Shown here: positions 25,473-34,193 of the stretch, piece after piece
Layout: each line of letters opens with the position of its first letter
Numbering within the stretch: the stretch's first letter is position 1
Assembly (NCBI GenBank): GCA_036488725.1
Contig: DASXHD010000063.1
Span: 1 to 64,000, forward strand
Length of the DNA stretch: 64,000 nt
Reading direction: 5' to 3'
Origin: DASXHD01 sp036488725
Lineage (GTDB): Bacteria; Myxococcota_A; Polyangia; Polyangiales; Polyangiaceae
The notes under the pieces: generated by a model
What the model saw: the letters and a program-made list of their open reading frames with translations, nothing else
Database searches by the model: none
What the model was told of the DNA's origin: nothing
Program-made: the position numbers and the translations under genes

Positions 25473-25553
25473 ATTCAAGCGGCTCGGCCGTGGCCAGGCT
25501 TTCCGGCTGACGCGTTGCGCAGACGCTCCTCGGCGGCGGGGAAAGAAATTCGA

Positions 25554-26465
25554 TCAGTCCGACGCGGGGCCAGCTCCTTTGGCCCCAAACGCGGCCTGGA
25601 CGACGACGGGGACGAGAAAGTAGAGCGTACAAAACGCCGTCGCGCCGGTCGGCGAGAAACCCATGTCGCGCATGAGAGCGCCTTGAAGTCCGGCGGAATT
25701 GATCCGAACGCCCTTGCGCTGCGCGAAAAAGGCGTCGACGGCCATCGCAAGCTTCCAGCTCGAACCCGCGTCGCGCCCGTAACCTCGCGCGAGCTCGAAG
25801 ACCTGCGCGTTGCGCTCGTCCGGGCCTAGCGCCGGGCGCCCCAAACCGGGCAGTCGCTCGCCGCGTCGAATGGTCTCCTCGAGCTGAGTCTCGAGGGACA
25901 CGTCGCGCGAAAGCCCCTCGTCGAGCGTGTCGAGCAGGCGCAAGAAGCGGCCGACGGGTGGAGCTCCCATGTTCGCGTTGAGCACGGTGGCGAGCCCGGC
26001 GACGATGCCGTGCTCGAGCCCCGATGCGGCCGCGACGCGACGCGCGACGTTGAGCGGCCAAATTCGAACGTCGAACAGCTGCGTGTTGACGCCGAGATGC
26101 TCGAGCAGCTCGGCGTCGCGAGGCCCAAGGTCCACGCCGTCGATGCCGAGCGCGGCGACCTGAACGAAGGAGCGCTTGCCGACGAGATCGGCAAAGAGGC
26201 GCCGACCTCGAATCTCGTGATCGTGCGACGCCGCGAGGACGCGGCCCGGCTCCGTGTCTCGCACGAGCGCAGGCTCGAGACGCGCGAGGTCGTCGAGTTT
26301 TCCGCGCTTGCACGCAGCGAGCTCCGCGCCGTGGCGCATCACGAATGCCACCGCTTCTTCGAGCGTTGCGGGCGCTGCGGTCAAGAGCGCCACGGCGAGC
26401 ACCGCTGCAGGCGACGCTCCGCACGTGAGGGCCAGCTCCACGTTGCGCATCACGCGCTCGTCCAT
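25554..26465 (-). CDS. Citrate-synthase-fold protein with substituted catalytic residues
   Basis: The 303-residue protein matches the C-terminal half of citrate synthase-type enzymes: 'LPGLGRPALGPDERNAQVFE' stands where PGFGHxVYKxxDPR is expected, 'GVRINSAGLQGALMRDMGF' where PNVDxxSGxxLxxxG is expected, and 'AFCTLYFLVPVVVQA' where fTxLFxxxRxxGxxA is expected. By this alignment the His of FGH is Arg and the Asp of NVD is Ile; the other catalytic His also seems lost. It is shorter than true citrate synthase (about 370-430). It may be a structural partner of the ThDP enzyme, whose stop codon overlaps its ATG (TGATG), or a diverged lyase. The alignment was made by eye. Confidence 0.6.
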   Translation of the reverse strand: MDERVMRNVELALTCGASPAAVLAVALLTAAPATLEEAVAFVMRHGAELAACKRGKLDDLARLEPALVRDTEPGRVLAASHDHEIRGRRLFADLVGKRSFVQVAALGIDGVDLGPRDAELLEHLGVNTQLFDVRIWPLNVARRVAAASGLEHGIVAGLATVLNANMGAPPVGRFLRLLDTLDEGLSRDVSLETQLEETIRRGERLPGLGRPALGPDERNAQVFELARGYGRDAGSSWKLAMAVDAFFAQRKGVRINSAGLQGALMRDMGFSPTGATAFCTLYFLVPVVVQAAFGAKGAGPASD

Positions 26466-28162
26466 CACAAGCTCCGCAGCAGCGTTGCCAGATCTGCCGC
26501 GCGCGACAGGGGGCTCAGCGCCTCGCTTGGATCGATGCGCAGGTCGAGGACGAGCGGCACGCCGTCTCGCGCGAGCCCCCTGAGAAAAGCGGGCTCGAGA
26601 AGCGCCGCGTCGTCGATCACGTGGCCATCCGCGCCGTACCCGCGCGCAATCTCCGCGATGTTGGAGATGCGCGACGCGAACGCGCTGGGCTTGCGGCTGA
26701 ACACCGCGCGGAAGCCATGATCGACCATGTTCCAGCAGCCGTCGTTGAAGACCGCAAACACGATGCCGAGACGCTGCTCGACACAGGTGAGCAAATCGCC
26801 AGCGTGCATGTGGAACCCGCCGTCGCCGACGAACACGATGACGCGCGCGTCACGGCGTGCGTGCTTGATTCCGATCGCGGCACCGAAGCCGCTTCCCATC
26901 GAACCGAGGCCCGTGAAGCAGTGGAAGCGATCCGGACTGTCGACGGTCAAGTAATGCTGGGCGAAGGTCATGTGCTCGCCGATGTCCGAGCAGAACGTCG
27001 CGTTGGGAAATGCACGCTGGAGCGACAGCACGGCGTGCTGCGGCTTGACCATGCCGGCCGGCGCGTTGACGCTCCACGGACGCGTGCGGCGCGAGACGGA
27101 CGCGCGGGCGCGAGGCACCTTGGGCAAGGCCGCGGTGATGGCGGCGAGCACGCGGCGCGCGTCGCCCATGATACCGAGCGTCATGGGCGTGTTGCGGCCG
27201 AGCATCACGGGATCGCGATCCGCGTGAATCGTCGCCGTGCGGCCCGCGAGCCCGAGACGCCAGCCGCTCGTTGCGAAATCACCGAGGCGCGAGCCGACGA
27301 CGCAAACCACGTCGGGGCCGTCGGCGACGTAGTCGGTCACGGACGGGTGGCCCGCATTGCCCGCGAGACCGAGGTAGAGGGGATGGCGCTCTGGAAAAAT
27401 GCCCTTCGCGTGCGACGTGACGGCCACAGGCACGTTCGCGGCTTCGGCGAGCTCGACGGCTTCGGCAGCCCCGGCGCGCGCGCCGCTCCCGAGGACGAGC
27501 AGCGGCCGTTTCGCGGCGGACAAAAGCTCGGCCGACGCGCGCGTCGCGGCGGCGTTTGGCTCGGCGTGCGGCGCGGGCTCGGAGAAGGCAACGGCGCCGC
27601 GATCGGTCGTCGCTTGCGCGATATCGTACGGCACGCTCAAGAACACAGGCCCCGGACGCCCTCCGGTCGCGGCCAACCACGCGCGCGAGACGATGCCCGC
27701 AACGTTGGCCGGCGACTCGACGCACGCACTGAAACGCGTGACGCCACGCATGAGGCCGACGACGTCGAGAGCGCCCGGCGATCCGTCCTGAAACGCGGCG
27801 CGCGAGCGCCACGCCGCCGGTACGTCACCGCCGATGACGATGACAGGCAGGTCCTCCAGATGTGCGCTCGCAATGCCGGTTAGCGTGTTCGTCACACCCG
27901 GTCCGGATGTCACGAGCACGAGCGCGGGCGTTCCCGTGATGCGCGCATAGCCCGCCGCCGCGAAAACCGCCGTCGTCTCGTGACGCATGGAGACGAGCTG
28001 GATCTCGGGCACGTCGAAGAGCGCATCGAAAATCGGGCCGACCGCGCCGCCCGGAATTCCGAAGGCCGCGCGGACGCCGCGCTCCGCAAGCACGCGCAAC
28101 AGCTGGGTCGCCGCGCGGCACGCGGGCCGCGCAACCGCCGGCGGAAACGGAGTTGCTTGCAT
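26465..28162 (-). CDS. Thiamine-diphosphate-dependent enzyme, acetolactate-synthase-like
   Basis: The 565-residue protein has the three-domain ThDP fold: a PYR domain with the catalytic Glu in MRHETTA and GITGTPALVLVTSGPGVTN-like residues, a central FAD/ADP-type domain, and a PP domain with the cofactor motif GDGGFHMHAGD...FNDGCWN (GDG-X24-27-N). The family includes acetolactate synthase, sulphoacetaldehyde acetyltransferase and related decarboxylases/ligases; the substrate cannot be told. It is not next to a regulatory small subunit, arguing against a housekeeping ilvB. The operon context (SDR, DUF2378, citrate-synthase fold) hints at a special pathway. ATG is taken over an upstream TTG. Confidence 0.85.
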   Translation of the reverse strand: MQATPFPPAVARPACRAATQLLRVLAERGVRAAFGIPGGAVGPIFDALFDVPEIQLVSMRHETTAVFAAAGYARITGTPALVLVTSGPGVTNTLTGIASAHLEDLPVIVIGGDVPAAWRSRAAFQDGSPGALDVVGLMRGVTRFSACVESPANVAGIVSRAWLAATGGRPGPVFLSVPYDIAQATTDRGAVAFSEPAPHAEPNAAATRASAELLSAAKRPLLVLGSGARAGAAEAVELAEAANVPVAVTSHAKGIFPERHPLYLGLAGNAGHPSVTDYVADGPDVVCVVGSRLGDFATSGWRLGLAGRTATIHADRDPVMLGRNTPMTLGIMGDARRVLAAITAALPKVPRARASVSRRTRPWSVNAPAGMVKPQHAVLSLQRAFPNATFCSDIGEHMTFAQHYLTVDSPDRFHCFTGLGSMGSGFGAAIGIKHARRDARVIVFVGDGGFHMHAGDLLTCVEQRLGIVFAVFNDGCWNMVDHGFRAVFSRKPSAFASRISNIAEIARGYGADGHVIDDAALLEPAFLRGLARDGVPLVLDLRIDPSEALSPLSRAADLATLLRSL

Positions 28163-28203
28163 TGCTCGGCTAATATGCCCGCGACGCGTGGCGGGCCAAG
28201 AAT

Positions 28204-28821
28204 TCAACTCGGCAGCCGCGGCCTCCAGCGAACGTGCAGGCGTCCTTCGTACGGGCTCACGAGCTCGGGCTCGACGCTACCGTCGACGCCGAAGGTGTCG
28301 AGCATCCCTTCAGCGCCGCCGCGCATCGCGTGCTCGATCCAAATGTACTCGCCGGCGATCTCGAGCACGGAGTAGCCAGGCTCTCGGTTAGCGACCGACC
28401 AGACTCCGTAATTGCAGAAATGGTCGCGATTCGCGCACAACCACATCAGGTACTTGTGCGGGTCGATGTTCAGCAAATGCAGCAACGAGCGCCCGAACGG
28501 CGTCGCGAGGTACTGCGGCGTTGCCTGACGCCAGATGCGACGTACGCCCTCGCCCGGATGCTCTTGATCGATGATGGCACCGGCGGTCGCGAGCTCTTCG
28601 AGATACTCGCCCAACGAGTAACTCAGAAACGGTACGCGTCGGCGACGGGGAACCATTCGCTGCCACGCCGCAGCTTCCGCAGGCCCGAGCTTGCGCACGC
28701 AGTCGGCCGCCATCGAGAACCATATGCCTCGAACGTTCGACGTGAGGGGAACGTCGCGAACGCGGCGAGATAGCCCGAGCTGGTCATGAATCGAGCGGAT
28801 GTCGAGCGCGGCAACCGGCAC
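28204..28821 (-). CDS. DUF2378 / TIGR02265 myxobacterial protein
   Basis: The 205-residue protein carries the family pattern: NVRGIWFSMAADCVRKLG, 'FLSYSLGEYLEELATAGAI' , EGVRRIW...YLATPFGRSLLHLL and a C-terminal 'YVWIEH..RGG.EGML'-like segment. The family is largely confined to Myxococcota and occurs in many copies per genome; its function is unknown. Here it is between an SDR enzyme and a ThDP enzyme on the same strand. GTG start with a TATGAT hexamer 9 nt upstream. Confidence 0.8.
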   Translation of the reverse strand: MPVAALDIRSIHDQLGLSRRVRDVPLTSNVRGIWFSMAADCVRKLGPAEAAAWQRMVPRRRRVPFLSYSLGEYLEELATAGAIIDQEHPGEGVRRIWRQATPQYLATPFGRSLLHLLNIDPHKYLMWLCANRDHFCNYGVWSVANREPGYSVLEIAGEYIWIEHAMRGGAEGMLDTFGVDGSVEPELVSPYEGRLHVRWRPRLPS

Positions 28822-28830
28822 CGTAGCGCC

Positions 28831-28836
28831 ATCATA
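28831..28836 (-). promoter_or_regulatory. -10-like TATGAT 9 nt before the DUF2378 start
   Basis: A one-mismatch match to TATAAT in the 17-nt gap after the SDR gene; it could be an internal promoter separating the SDR gene from the rest of the operon. Confidence 0.35.
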
Positions 28837-28838
28837 CC

Positions 28839-29831
28839 TCAGACCAATGCCGGCGTCGGCTCCAACGCGGAAGCAAAACGATCGAGGGCGAGACCGAGGC
28901 CCGCGTGGACCTTCACCCGTGGCGCGACGCCAAGCTCGAGCCGCATGCGCGCAATCGGGTAGCGGCGCGTCTCGGTCAAGAACCGCACGGCGAACGGCGT
29001 GAGCGGCGGGGACGAGATGAGCCCGACCTTCTGAAACAGGTGCATCGCGCGCGCCGCGACCGTCGCCATACCGAGCGGCATCGTGCGCGGCTGGGGCAAA
29101 CAGAGGCGCTCACAGAGCATGTCGACGAGCTCTTTCCACGTCACGTCTTCGTCCGGCGCGCCCGCAACGTTGAAGACGCATGAGTCGCCCTCGTGCGCGG
29201 CAGCGGCGAGAAGCCCGCCTACGACGTCCGAGACGTGGACTAGCCCGACCGGCGCACCACCGTCGCCGATCATCGGAACGCGGTTTCTCAGAAGGTCGAT
29301 GAGCCGCGGGAGCATGCCGGTGTCACCGGGTCCGTAAATGATCGACGGGCGCAGGATGCGGAGCGCCGTCGTGCTCGCGGCGAGCTCGGCTTCGCACGCT
29401 TCTTCGCCGGCGGTTTTGGTGTCGATGTACGGCTCGCCGACGGTGCGACGCGGCGCGCGCTCGTCGAACGTGCCCGCGTCGAATCCATAAACGGCGACGC
29501 TGCTCACGTGCACGAACGCTCTCGCACGATCTTTCGCCGCTCGCGCAACACGGCGCGTGCCCTCGACGTTGACGGCGCGGCCGAGATCCCACGTGACGCG
29601 ATCGCCGACGACGCCCGCGCAGTGGAAGACGACGTCGCAACTTTCGACTGCGCGCTCGACGGCGCCATCGTCGACGGTGAGATCGGCATGCGCGCGCTCG
29701 ACCTGCGACGGAAGCGACGCCGAGTCTTTCCGAATCATCGCGCGCACCGCCCAACCTCGCTCGAGCAGCCCGAGCACCAGCCGGCCGCCCAGGAAACCCG
29801 TCGCCCCCGTCACCAGCGCGCGTTCGACCAT
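28839..29831 (-). CDS. NAD(P)-dependent epimerase/dehydratase (extended SDR)
   Basis: A 330-residue extended short-chain dehydrogenase/reductase. The Rossmann motif TGATGFLG is at residues 8-15 and the catalytic YxxxK is YIDTK, with the preceding Ser in HVSSVAVYG. The layout resembles 3-beta-hydroxysteroid dehydrogenase/dihydroflavonol reductase-like and nucleotide-sugar epimerases. The substrate is unknown. First gene of the four-gene unit reaching to 25554. Confidence 0.85.
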   Translation of the reverse strand: MVERALVTGATGFLGGRLVLGLLERGWAVRAMIRKDSASLPSQVERAHADLTVDDGAVERAVESCDVVFHCAGVVGDRVTWDLGRAVNVEGTRRVARAAKDRARAFVHVSSVAVYGFDAGTFDERAPRRTVGEPYIDTKTAGEEACEAELAASTTALRILRPSIIYGPGDTGMLPRLIDLLRNRVPMIGDGGAPVGLVHVSDVVGGLLAAAAHEGDSCVFNVAGAPDEDVTWKELVDMLCERLCLPQPRTMPLGMATVAARAMHLFQKVGLISSPPLTPFAVRFLTETRRYPIARMRLELGVAPRVKVHAGLGLALDRFASALEPTPALV

Positions 29832-29917
29832 GCGGCGTTTTTCGCGCCGGGCGCTCGCGCGGGCCAACTTCTCGGGAAGAACATTTCGGCCGGCTCGTAC
29901 GTTCAAAGAGAGGCCCC

Positions 29918-30769
29918 ATGTCCTCCGCCGGGATACCCGTCGTTTTCAGCGCGCCGCGATCCATTCGGCTGCTCAACGTCGTCGCGGTCGCGACTTCGAT
30001 CGCCGCGTGCACGATTGCGGCGGGCGTGGCGGTGTCGCCGGCAGACTGGTCTTGCGCCATCTACGTGGGCCTGCCCACCGTCTTCGTCGCCTACGTGTGG
30101 GCGCTTTGCCTCCGCTGGCAGAAGGAAACCGGCAGCGGGCGCCGGTGGGGCTGGTTCTTGTCGGTGCCGCTCGCGGCGATGAACGCCGCGATGGCGTGCG
30201 GCACGATGTTCGCCCTGCAGGGCGATGCGTCGCCGGAGGCGTTCGGCGGCGGCGCGATCCTCGGCGCGACGTTCGGCGTCATCGTCTGGTTGCCCGCGAT
30301 GTTCCTCGTGCTCGCGCTCTTCGGCCTGCCGATCGCGCACGCCCAAAAGCTCGCGCGGCGTGGGCTCACCGGTGAAGAGCGCGGCGAGCGCATCATCGGG
30401 CTCGTCGCAGCGCTGCTCGCGGCCCTCGCGCTCCCGTTCGCTTGGCTTTGCGCCGGCACGACGCACATGCCGAACGGCCCCACGGCTTGGATGGGCGCCG
30501 CGCTCATGCACGTCTTCTCGTTCGTCGCGATCGGCTGCGGCGTCGTGGCGGCGTTGCGCGCAGCGACGCGCGAACGACGGCGAGAACGTTTCGTCGCACG
30601 CGTCGAAGCGCTCGAAGAACCGGGCTACCGCGTCGAGCCCACGCCCGCCGGCAAGGTGCTCGTTCGCGTCGCGCCGGTCGCGACGTACCGCGTCTCCGAC
30701 CGCGCCGAGGAGCTGTTCGAGCTCGACGACGCGGGCCGCGCGACCTACCGCGCGTCGACCCTCAGTTGA
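29918..30769 (+). CDS. Six-helix integral membrane protein of unknown function
   Basis: The 283-residue protein has six predicted membrane helices in its first 215 residues and a soluble 65-residue C-terminus rich in charged residues and Val (VLVRVAPVATYRVSD). GAGAGG precedes the ATG. No recognised motif. It diverges from the SDR operon by 86 nt. Confidence 0.7.
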   Translation: MSSAGIPVVFSAPRSIRLLNVVAVATSIAACTIAAGVAVSPADWSCAIYVGLPTVFVAYVWALCLRWQKETGSGRRWGWFLSVPLAAMNAAMACGTMFALQGDASPEAFGGGAILGATFGVIVWLPAMFLVLALFGLPIAHAQKLARRGLTGEERGERIIGLVAALLAALALPFAWLCAGTTHMPNGPTAWMGAALMHVFSFVAIGCGVVAALRAATRERRRERFVARVEALEEPGYRVEPTPAGKVLVRVAPVATYRVSDRAEELFELDDAGRATYRASTLS

Positions 30770-30785
30770 CGCTCGGCGCGGACCC

Positions 30786-33200
30786 TCAGTGAGGGCCGCT
30801 GACGACGCAGAAACCGCCCGAGCAGACGTCGTTCGGATCGCAGCAATCGGCCGTGGTCTGGCACGAGTCGCCTTGCGGCGAGCAGGTCGCGTTCGGCGGC
30901 TTGTTCTGGCAGACGAGGCCGTTGCCGCCGTCGGAGACGCCCGCGTCGGGATCCGCCTGCTCGCAGTAACCGTTGCAGCATTGGTCGCCGCTCGTGCAGT
31001 CCGCGCCGTTCGCGCGGCACGGGTCGAGCACCCAGAACCCGCGCGAGTTGCCCGCGAGGATTTCCTGCGCCGGCAAATAGAACGCCGGGTGGCTCGCGTC
31101 TTTGCCCGGCTGCGCGTTGAGATCGATCGCGGCGACCCAGAGCTTCTTCGGCGTGATGTTGGTGACGAGGTTCACGCCGCGCGGATCGCTGCAGAACGGC
31201 GGAATCGTCGCGACGCTTCCGTATCGCCGCCGGCTCGTGAAGACGACCCACACGTAGCCGCCCGACGGCACCGGGTTCACGGTCGGCTCGTAATTGTAAT
31301 TGATGTCGTTCGCGTGCGTCGGATCGGTGTTGCCGACTTGGTTGCCGTCGGCCGTGCAGTTCATGTTCGCGGCGCCCGGAATGCTCGGCAGGTAGCTCGT
31401 GCCGTTGCCGTCGAGGCCGTTGAGCTCGTTGAGGACGGTGACGTTCGAGGCGTTCGCGGTGGAGGTCCACTGGATCTGCGCCTGACAGTTCTTGCGCGTG
31501 TACATCTGGCCGCTCGTGCCGTCGAGGCCGACGACGCTCTGGTGATGGAAGACGAGCGACTGACCGTCGGGGAAAAACGCCGGCCATCCCGGTTGAACGC
31601 CGGCCGCCTTACCGGTGTCGTCGACGACGAGCGTCGGGCTCGTGAAGGCGCTCGTGTTGCTGTCGTAATTCATCACGAAGAGCTGCTTGCCCGGCGCGGT
31701 CACCGTCGAGGTCCCGCTCATGGGGTTCATCGCGACGAGCTTGCCGTCGGGCGAAAACGCGGGCGACCCGAGGTTCGTGCCCATGACGCCGAGGCCGCTC
31801 GTCGTGACCGGCGTCGTGTCGTTCGGAATCGGCAGGAGCAATCCGCTCGACGTGAGCGCGAGCGAGCCGTCCGGATACATGCCGGGGAACGTCGCGTTGT
31901 GCGTGAGCACGTGCTCGGTGTTCGAGTTAGCGAGATCGTAGGCCGAGCTCGTGTTGTAGTTGTCGCCGTGCTGCGCGACGAGCCAGCCGCCCTTCGCCGC
32001 GACCGAGTGACAGACGCGGCACTGCGCGAGCCCGCCGGTCGAGCCCGCGACGAGCTGCGGCCCGGTGTCGCCGACGTGAATCGAGAGCACGGCGCCGCCG
32101 AACTTTCCGTTTCCGCCGACCGCGCCGCCGAGGTTCTGCGCGAGCTGCGTGCCGTACGAGTTGTAATAGATGATGCCGTCGAGCCGGCCCGGCGCGACGG
32201 TGTACGTCTGCGAGATGGGTCCGTAACCGACGGCGCCTTTCGCGACCGTGAGGCTCAGCGTGAGCTGATCGGGCACGTTGTTTTGCGTGGGTCCTCCCGC
32301 GCTGTTGGTGGCCGCGTCCCAGATGTCTTGCGGCACCGGCATGCGAATGAACTTGCCGCCGGTCTGCGTGAGGATCGCCGGGCGCCCGAACGTGCCGGTC
32401 CACGAGAAGGAGCCCGACGTCGTCGCGAGCGAGAGCTGAATCGCGTCAGCGTCGCCGATCGACCAGTCCCATTGAACGAGCGGCGCGAGGAGGCCGCGCG
32501 GAAAGACTGTGCCGCCGTATGGATAGAGGAACGCGAGGTTTTGCGTGCTGCCGTTCGAGCTCGGCGCGCCGAGCGCGGTGAGCGTGGGCGCGTCGGTGAC
32601 GGCCGGGCCGAGGCCTTCGCCGCCGACGCCGCCGACGCCGCCGCCCGCGGTGAGCTGCGTCGTGGTCGTCGCCGTCTGCGCGGTCTCGCCGGGATTGTTG
32701 GAGTTCAAACCATTTTGCGACGCGGTGACTTTGATGAGGACTTGCCGCATGACGGTCTGGTTGTTCAGGCCGGCGGTCACCGTGACGAGGCCGCCGGTCG
32801 TTCCAGTCGGGACGACGGTGGTCGACGGCGACGGGCCGGCGCCGACCGTCGCGAGATCGCCGCGGTCGACGACCCACCCTGCGCTCACCGCTTGACCGCC
32901 GTAGGTCGCGTTGAAGGTCACCGTCGGCGACGTTTGTCCGAGCGGCACCGTGATCGTCTGGAGCGTGCTCGGCTCGACGTCGAGCACTTGCGCCGCGTCG
33001 CTCGGCGGCGCGTCGGTGACGCCCGTGTCGAAGCCGAAGCTCACCTCGGGGCCGCCCGCGTCGGGCGTCGTCACGTCGATCGACGCGTCGGGGGCGCCGC
33101 TGTCGAACGTGTTGCTGTCGTCGGAGCCGCACGCGACCCCGACGGCGGACGCGAGCACGAAAATGAGAATCGAAGTCAGAGGACGCGAAAAGCCCAACAT
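30786..33200 (-). CDS. Large lipoprotein with PD40-type beta-propeller, a CXXCH motif and cysteine-rich tail
   Basis: The 804-residue protein has a lipobox (AVGVAC), an Asp-rich linker, an Ig-like region (about 75-150) and beta-propeller-like repeats 'GSPAFSPDGKLVAMNP' and 'GWPAFFPDGQSLVFHH' of the PD40/TolB type. CRVCHSVAA at about residue 405 is a c-type haem-binding CXXCH, placed at the start of the propeller. The last 80 residues hold about 14 cysteines in CC-pair spacing. It may be a surface redox protein. ATG 33200 is preferred over a GTG overlapping the previous stop. Confidence 0.75.
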   Translation of the reverse strand: MLGFSRPLTSILIFVLASAVGVACGSDDSNTFDSGAPDASIDVTTPDAGGPEVSFGFDTGVTDAPPSDAAQVLDVEPSTLQTITVPLGQTSPTVTFNATYGGQAVSAGWVVDRGDLATVGAGPSPSTTVVPTGTTGGLVTVTAGLNNQTVMRQVLIKVTASQNGLNSNNPGETAQTATTTTQLTAGGGVGGVGGEGLGPAVTDAPTLTALGAPSSNGSTQNLAFLYPYGGTVFPRGLLAPLVQWDWSIGDADAIQLSLATTSGSFSWTGTFGRPAILTQTGGKFIRMPVPQDIWDAATNSAGGPTQNNVPDQLTLSLTVAKGAVGYGPISQTYTVAPGRLDGIIYYNSYGTQLAQNLGGAVGGNGKFGGAVLSIHVGDTGPQLVAGSTGGLAQCRVCHSVAAKGGWLVAQHGDNYNTSSAYDLANSNTEHVLTHNATFPGMYPDGSLALTSSGLLLPIPNDTTPVTTSGLGVMGTNLGSPAFSPDGKLVAMNPMSGTSTVTAPGKQLFVMNYDSNTSAFTSPTLVVDDTGKAAGVQPGWPAFFPDGQSLVFHHQSVVGLDGTSGQMYTRKNCQAQIQWTSTANASNVTVLNELNGLDGNGTSYLPSIPGAANMNCTADGNQVGNTDPTHANDINYNYEPTVNPVPSGGYVWVVFTSRRRYGSVATIPPFCSDPRGVNLVTNITPKKLWVAAIDLNAQPGKDASHPAFYLPAQEILAGNSRGFWVLDPCRANGADCTSGDQCCNGYCEQADPDAGVSDGGNGLVCQNKPPNATCSPQGDSCQTTADCCDPNDVCSGGFCVVSGPH

Positions 33201-33214
33201 AAGTGCAGAATAGC

Positions 33215-34177
33215 TCACGAGCTCGCGGCGAGTATTATTTTCAGCTTTCCCACGCTTTCGGCGGCTTTCATGGCGCCCTGGGCTCGGCTCAGCGGGAAGG
33301 AATCGGCCAGGAGCGGCGTCACGTCGACGCTACGGCGAGCGAGCAGATCGAGCGCCGGCGCGAAGCGACCGCACCGCGAGCCGACGACGCGGATTTCGTC
33401 GACCACGACGCGCGCGGTGTCGATCGGCGCCGCGCCGTGGAAGGTCGACTTGAGGACGAGCGTGCCTTGCGGCTCGAGCATGTCGAGCGCGAGGAGAAAA
33501 CCGCTCGGCGCGCCGGAGGCCTCGACGACGACGTCGAACGCGCGTCCGCGTTTTTTCGCGTCCTCGATCGAACAGGTCTCGATGTGTCTGCCCCGCGCGA
33601 TGGCGAGCTTGCTCTCGTGCTTGCCGACGAGGAGCGGGCGAAGATCGCTCGCGGCGAGGACCATCGCGCAGAGGAGGCCGAGCTTTCCGTCGCCGATCAC
33701 CGCGACGCGCGTGCTCGTGTCCATCGGGCAGCGCTCGAGGACGCCGCAGGCCGCCGCGAGCGGCTCGACGAAGACGGCTTCGACGTCGGAGATCGCGTCG
33801 GGCACGGCGACGAGATTTCGCGCCGGCAATCGCAAGAGCTCGGCGTGCGCACCGTCGCGGCCGACGATGCCGAGCACCGTGCGCGTCTTGCAGTGCCGCG
33901 GGTCGCCGCGCTCGCAGCGTTCGCACGCGCCGCACCCGGCGTTGATCTCGCCGACCACGCGCGTGCCGCGCGGCAGCGGGCCGCCGGCGGGGTCCTCGAT
34001 CACGCCGACGAATTCGTGGCCGAGCGTGCCGCGAAAACCGGCGTAGCCGCGGGCGATCTCGAGATCGGTGTTGCAGATCCCCGAGGCTCGCACGCGCACG
34101 AGCGCTTCGCCCGCCGCGCGCGGCTCGGCGATCTCGGCGAGTGACAGACCGGCGTCGTCGACGCGAAGGGCGAGCAT
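33215..34177 (-). CDS. Zinc-type alcohol dehydrogenase-like MDR oxidoreductase
   Basis: A 320-residue medium-chain dehydrogenase. It has the GHEFVGVIED zinc/catalytic motif, the four-Cys structural zinc lobe (CGACERCERGDPRHC) and a GDGKLGLL nucleotide-binding motif. It resembles sorbitol/threonine dehydrogenase-like enzymes. The substrate is unknown. The stop codon overlaps a possible upstream GTG of the next lipoprotein gene. Confidence 0.88.
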   Translation of the reverse strand: MLALRVDDAGLSLAEIAEPRAAGEALVRVRASGICNTDLEIARGYAGFRGTLGHEFVGVIEDPAGGPLPRGTRVVGEINAGCGACERCERGDPRHCKTRTVLGIVGRDGAHAELLRLPARNLVAVPDAISDVEAVFVEPLAAACGVLERCPMDTSTRVAVIGDGKLGLLCAMVLAASDLRPLLVGKHESKLAIARGRHIETCSIEDAKKRGRAFDVVVEASGAPSGFLLALDMLEPQGTLVLKSTFHGAAPIDTARVVVDEIRVVGSRCGRFAPALDLLARRSVDVTPLLADSFPLSRAQGAMKAAESVGKLKIILAASS

Positions 34178-34193
34178 GGACTAGTTCTAATGC

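Noticed and set aside
30778..30799. GCGG-A-CCCTCA/TGAGGG-C-CGC hairpin as a terminator
   Set aside because: The loop is too short and no T-tract follows in either direction.
30225..34046. 1273-codon plus-strand open frame across several genes
   Set aside because: It spans genes on both strands and has a low-complexity Arg-rich product; a GC-bias artefact.
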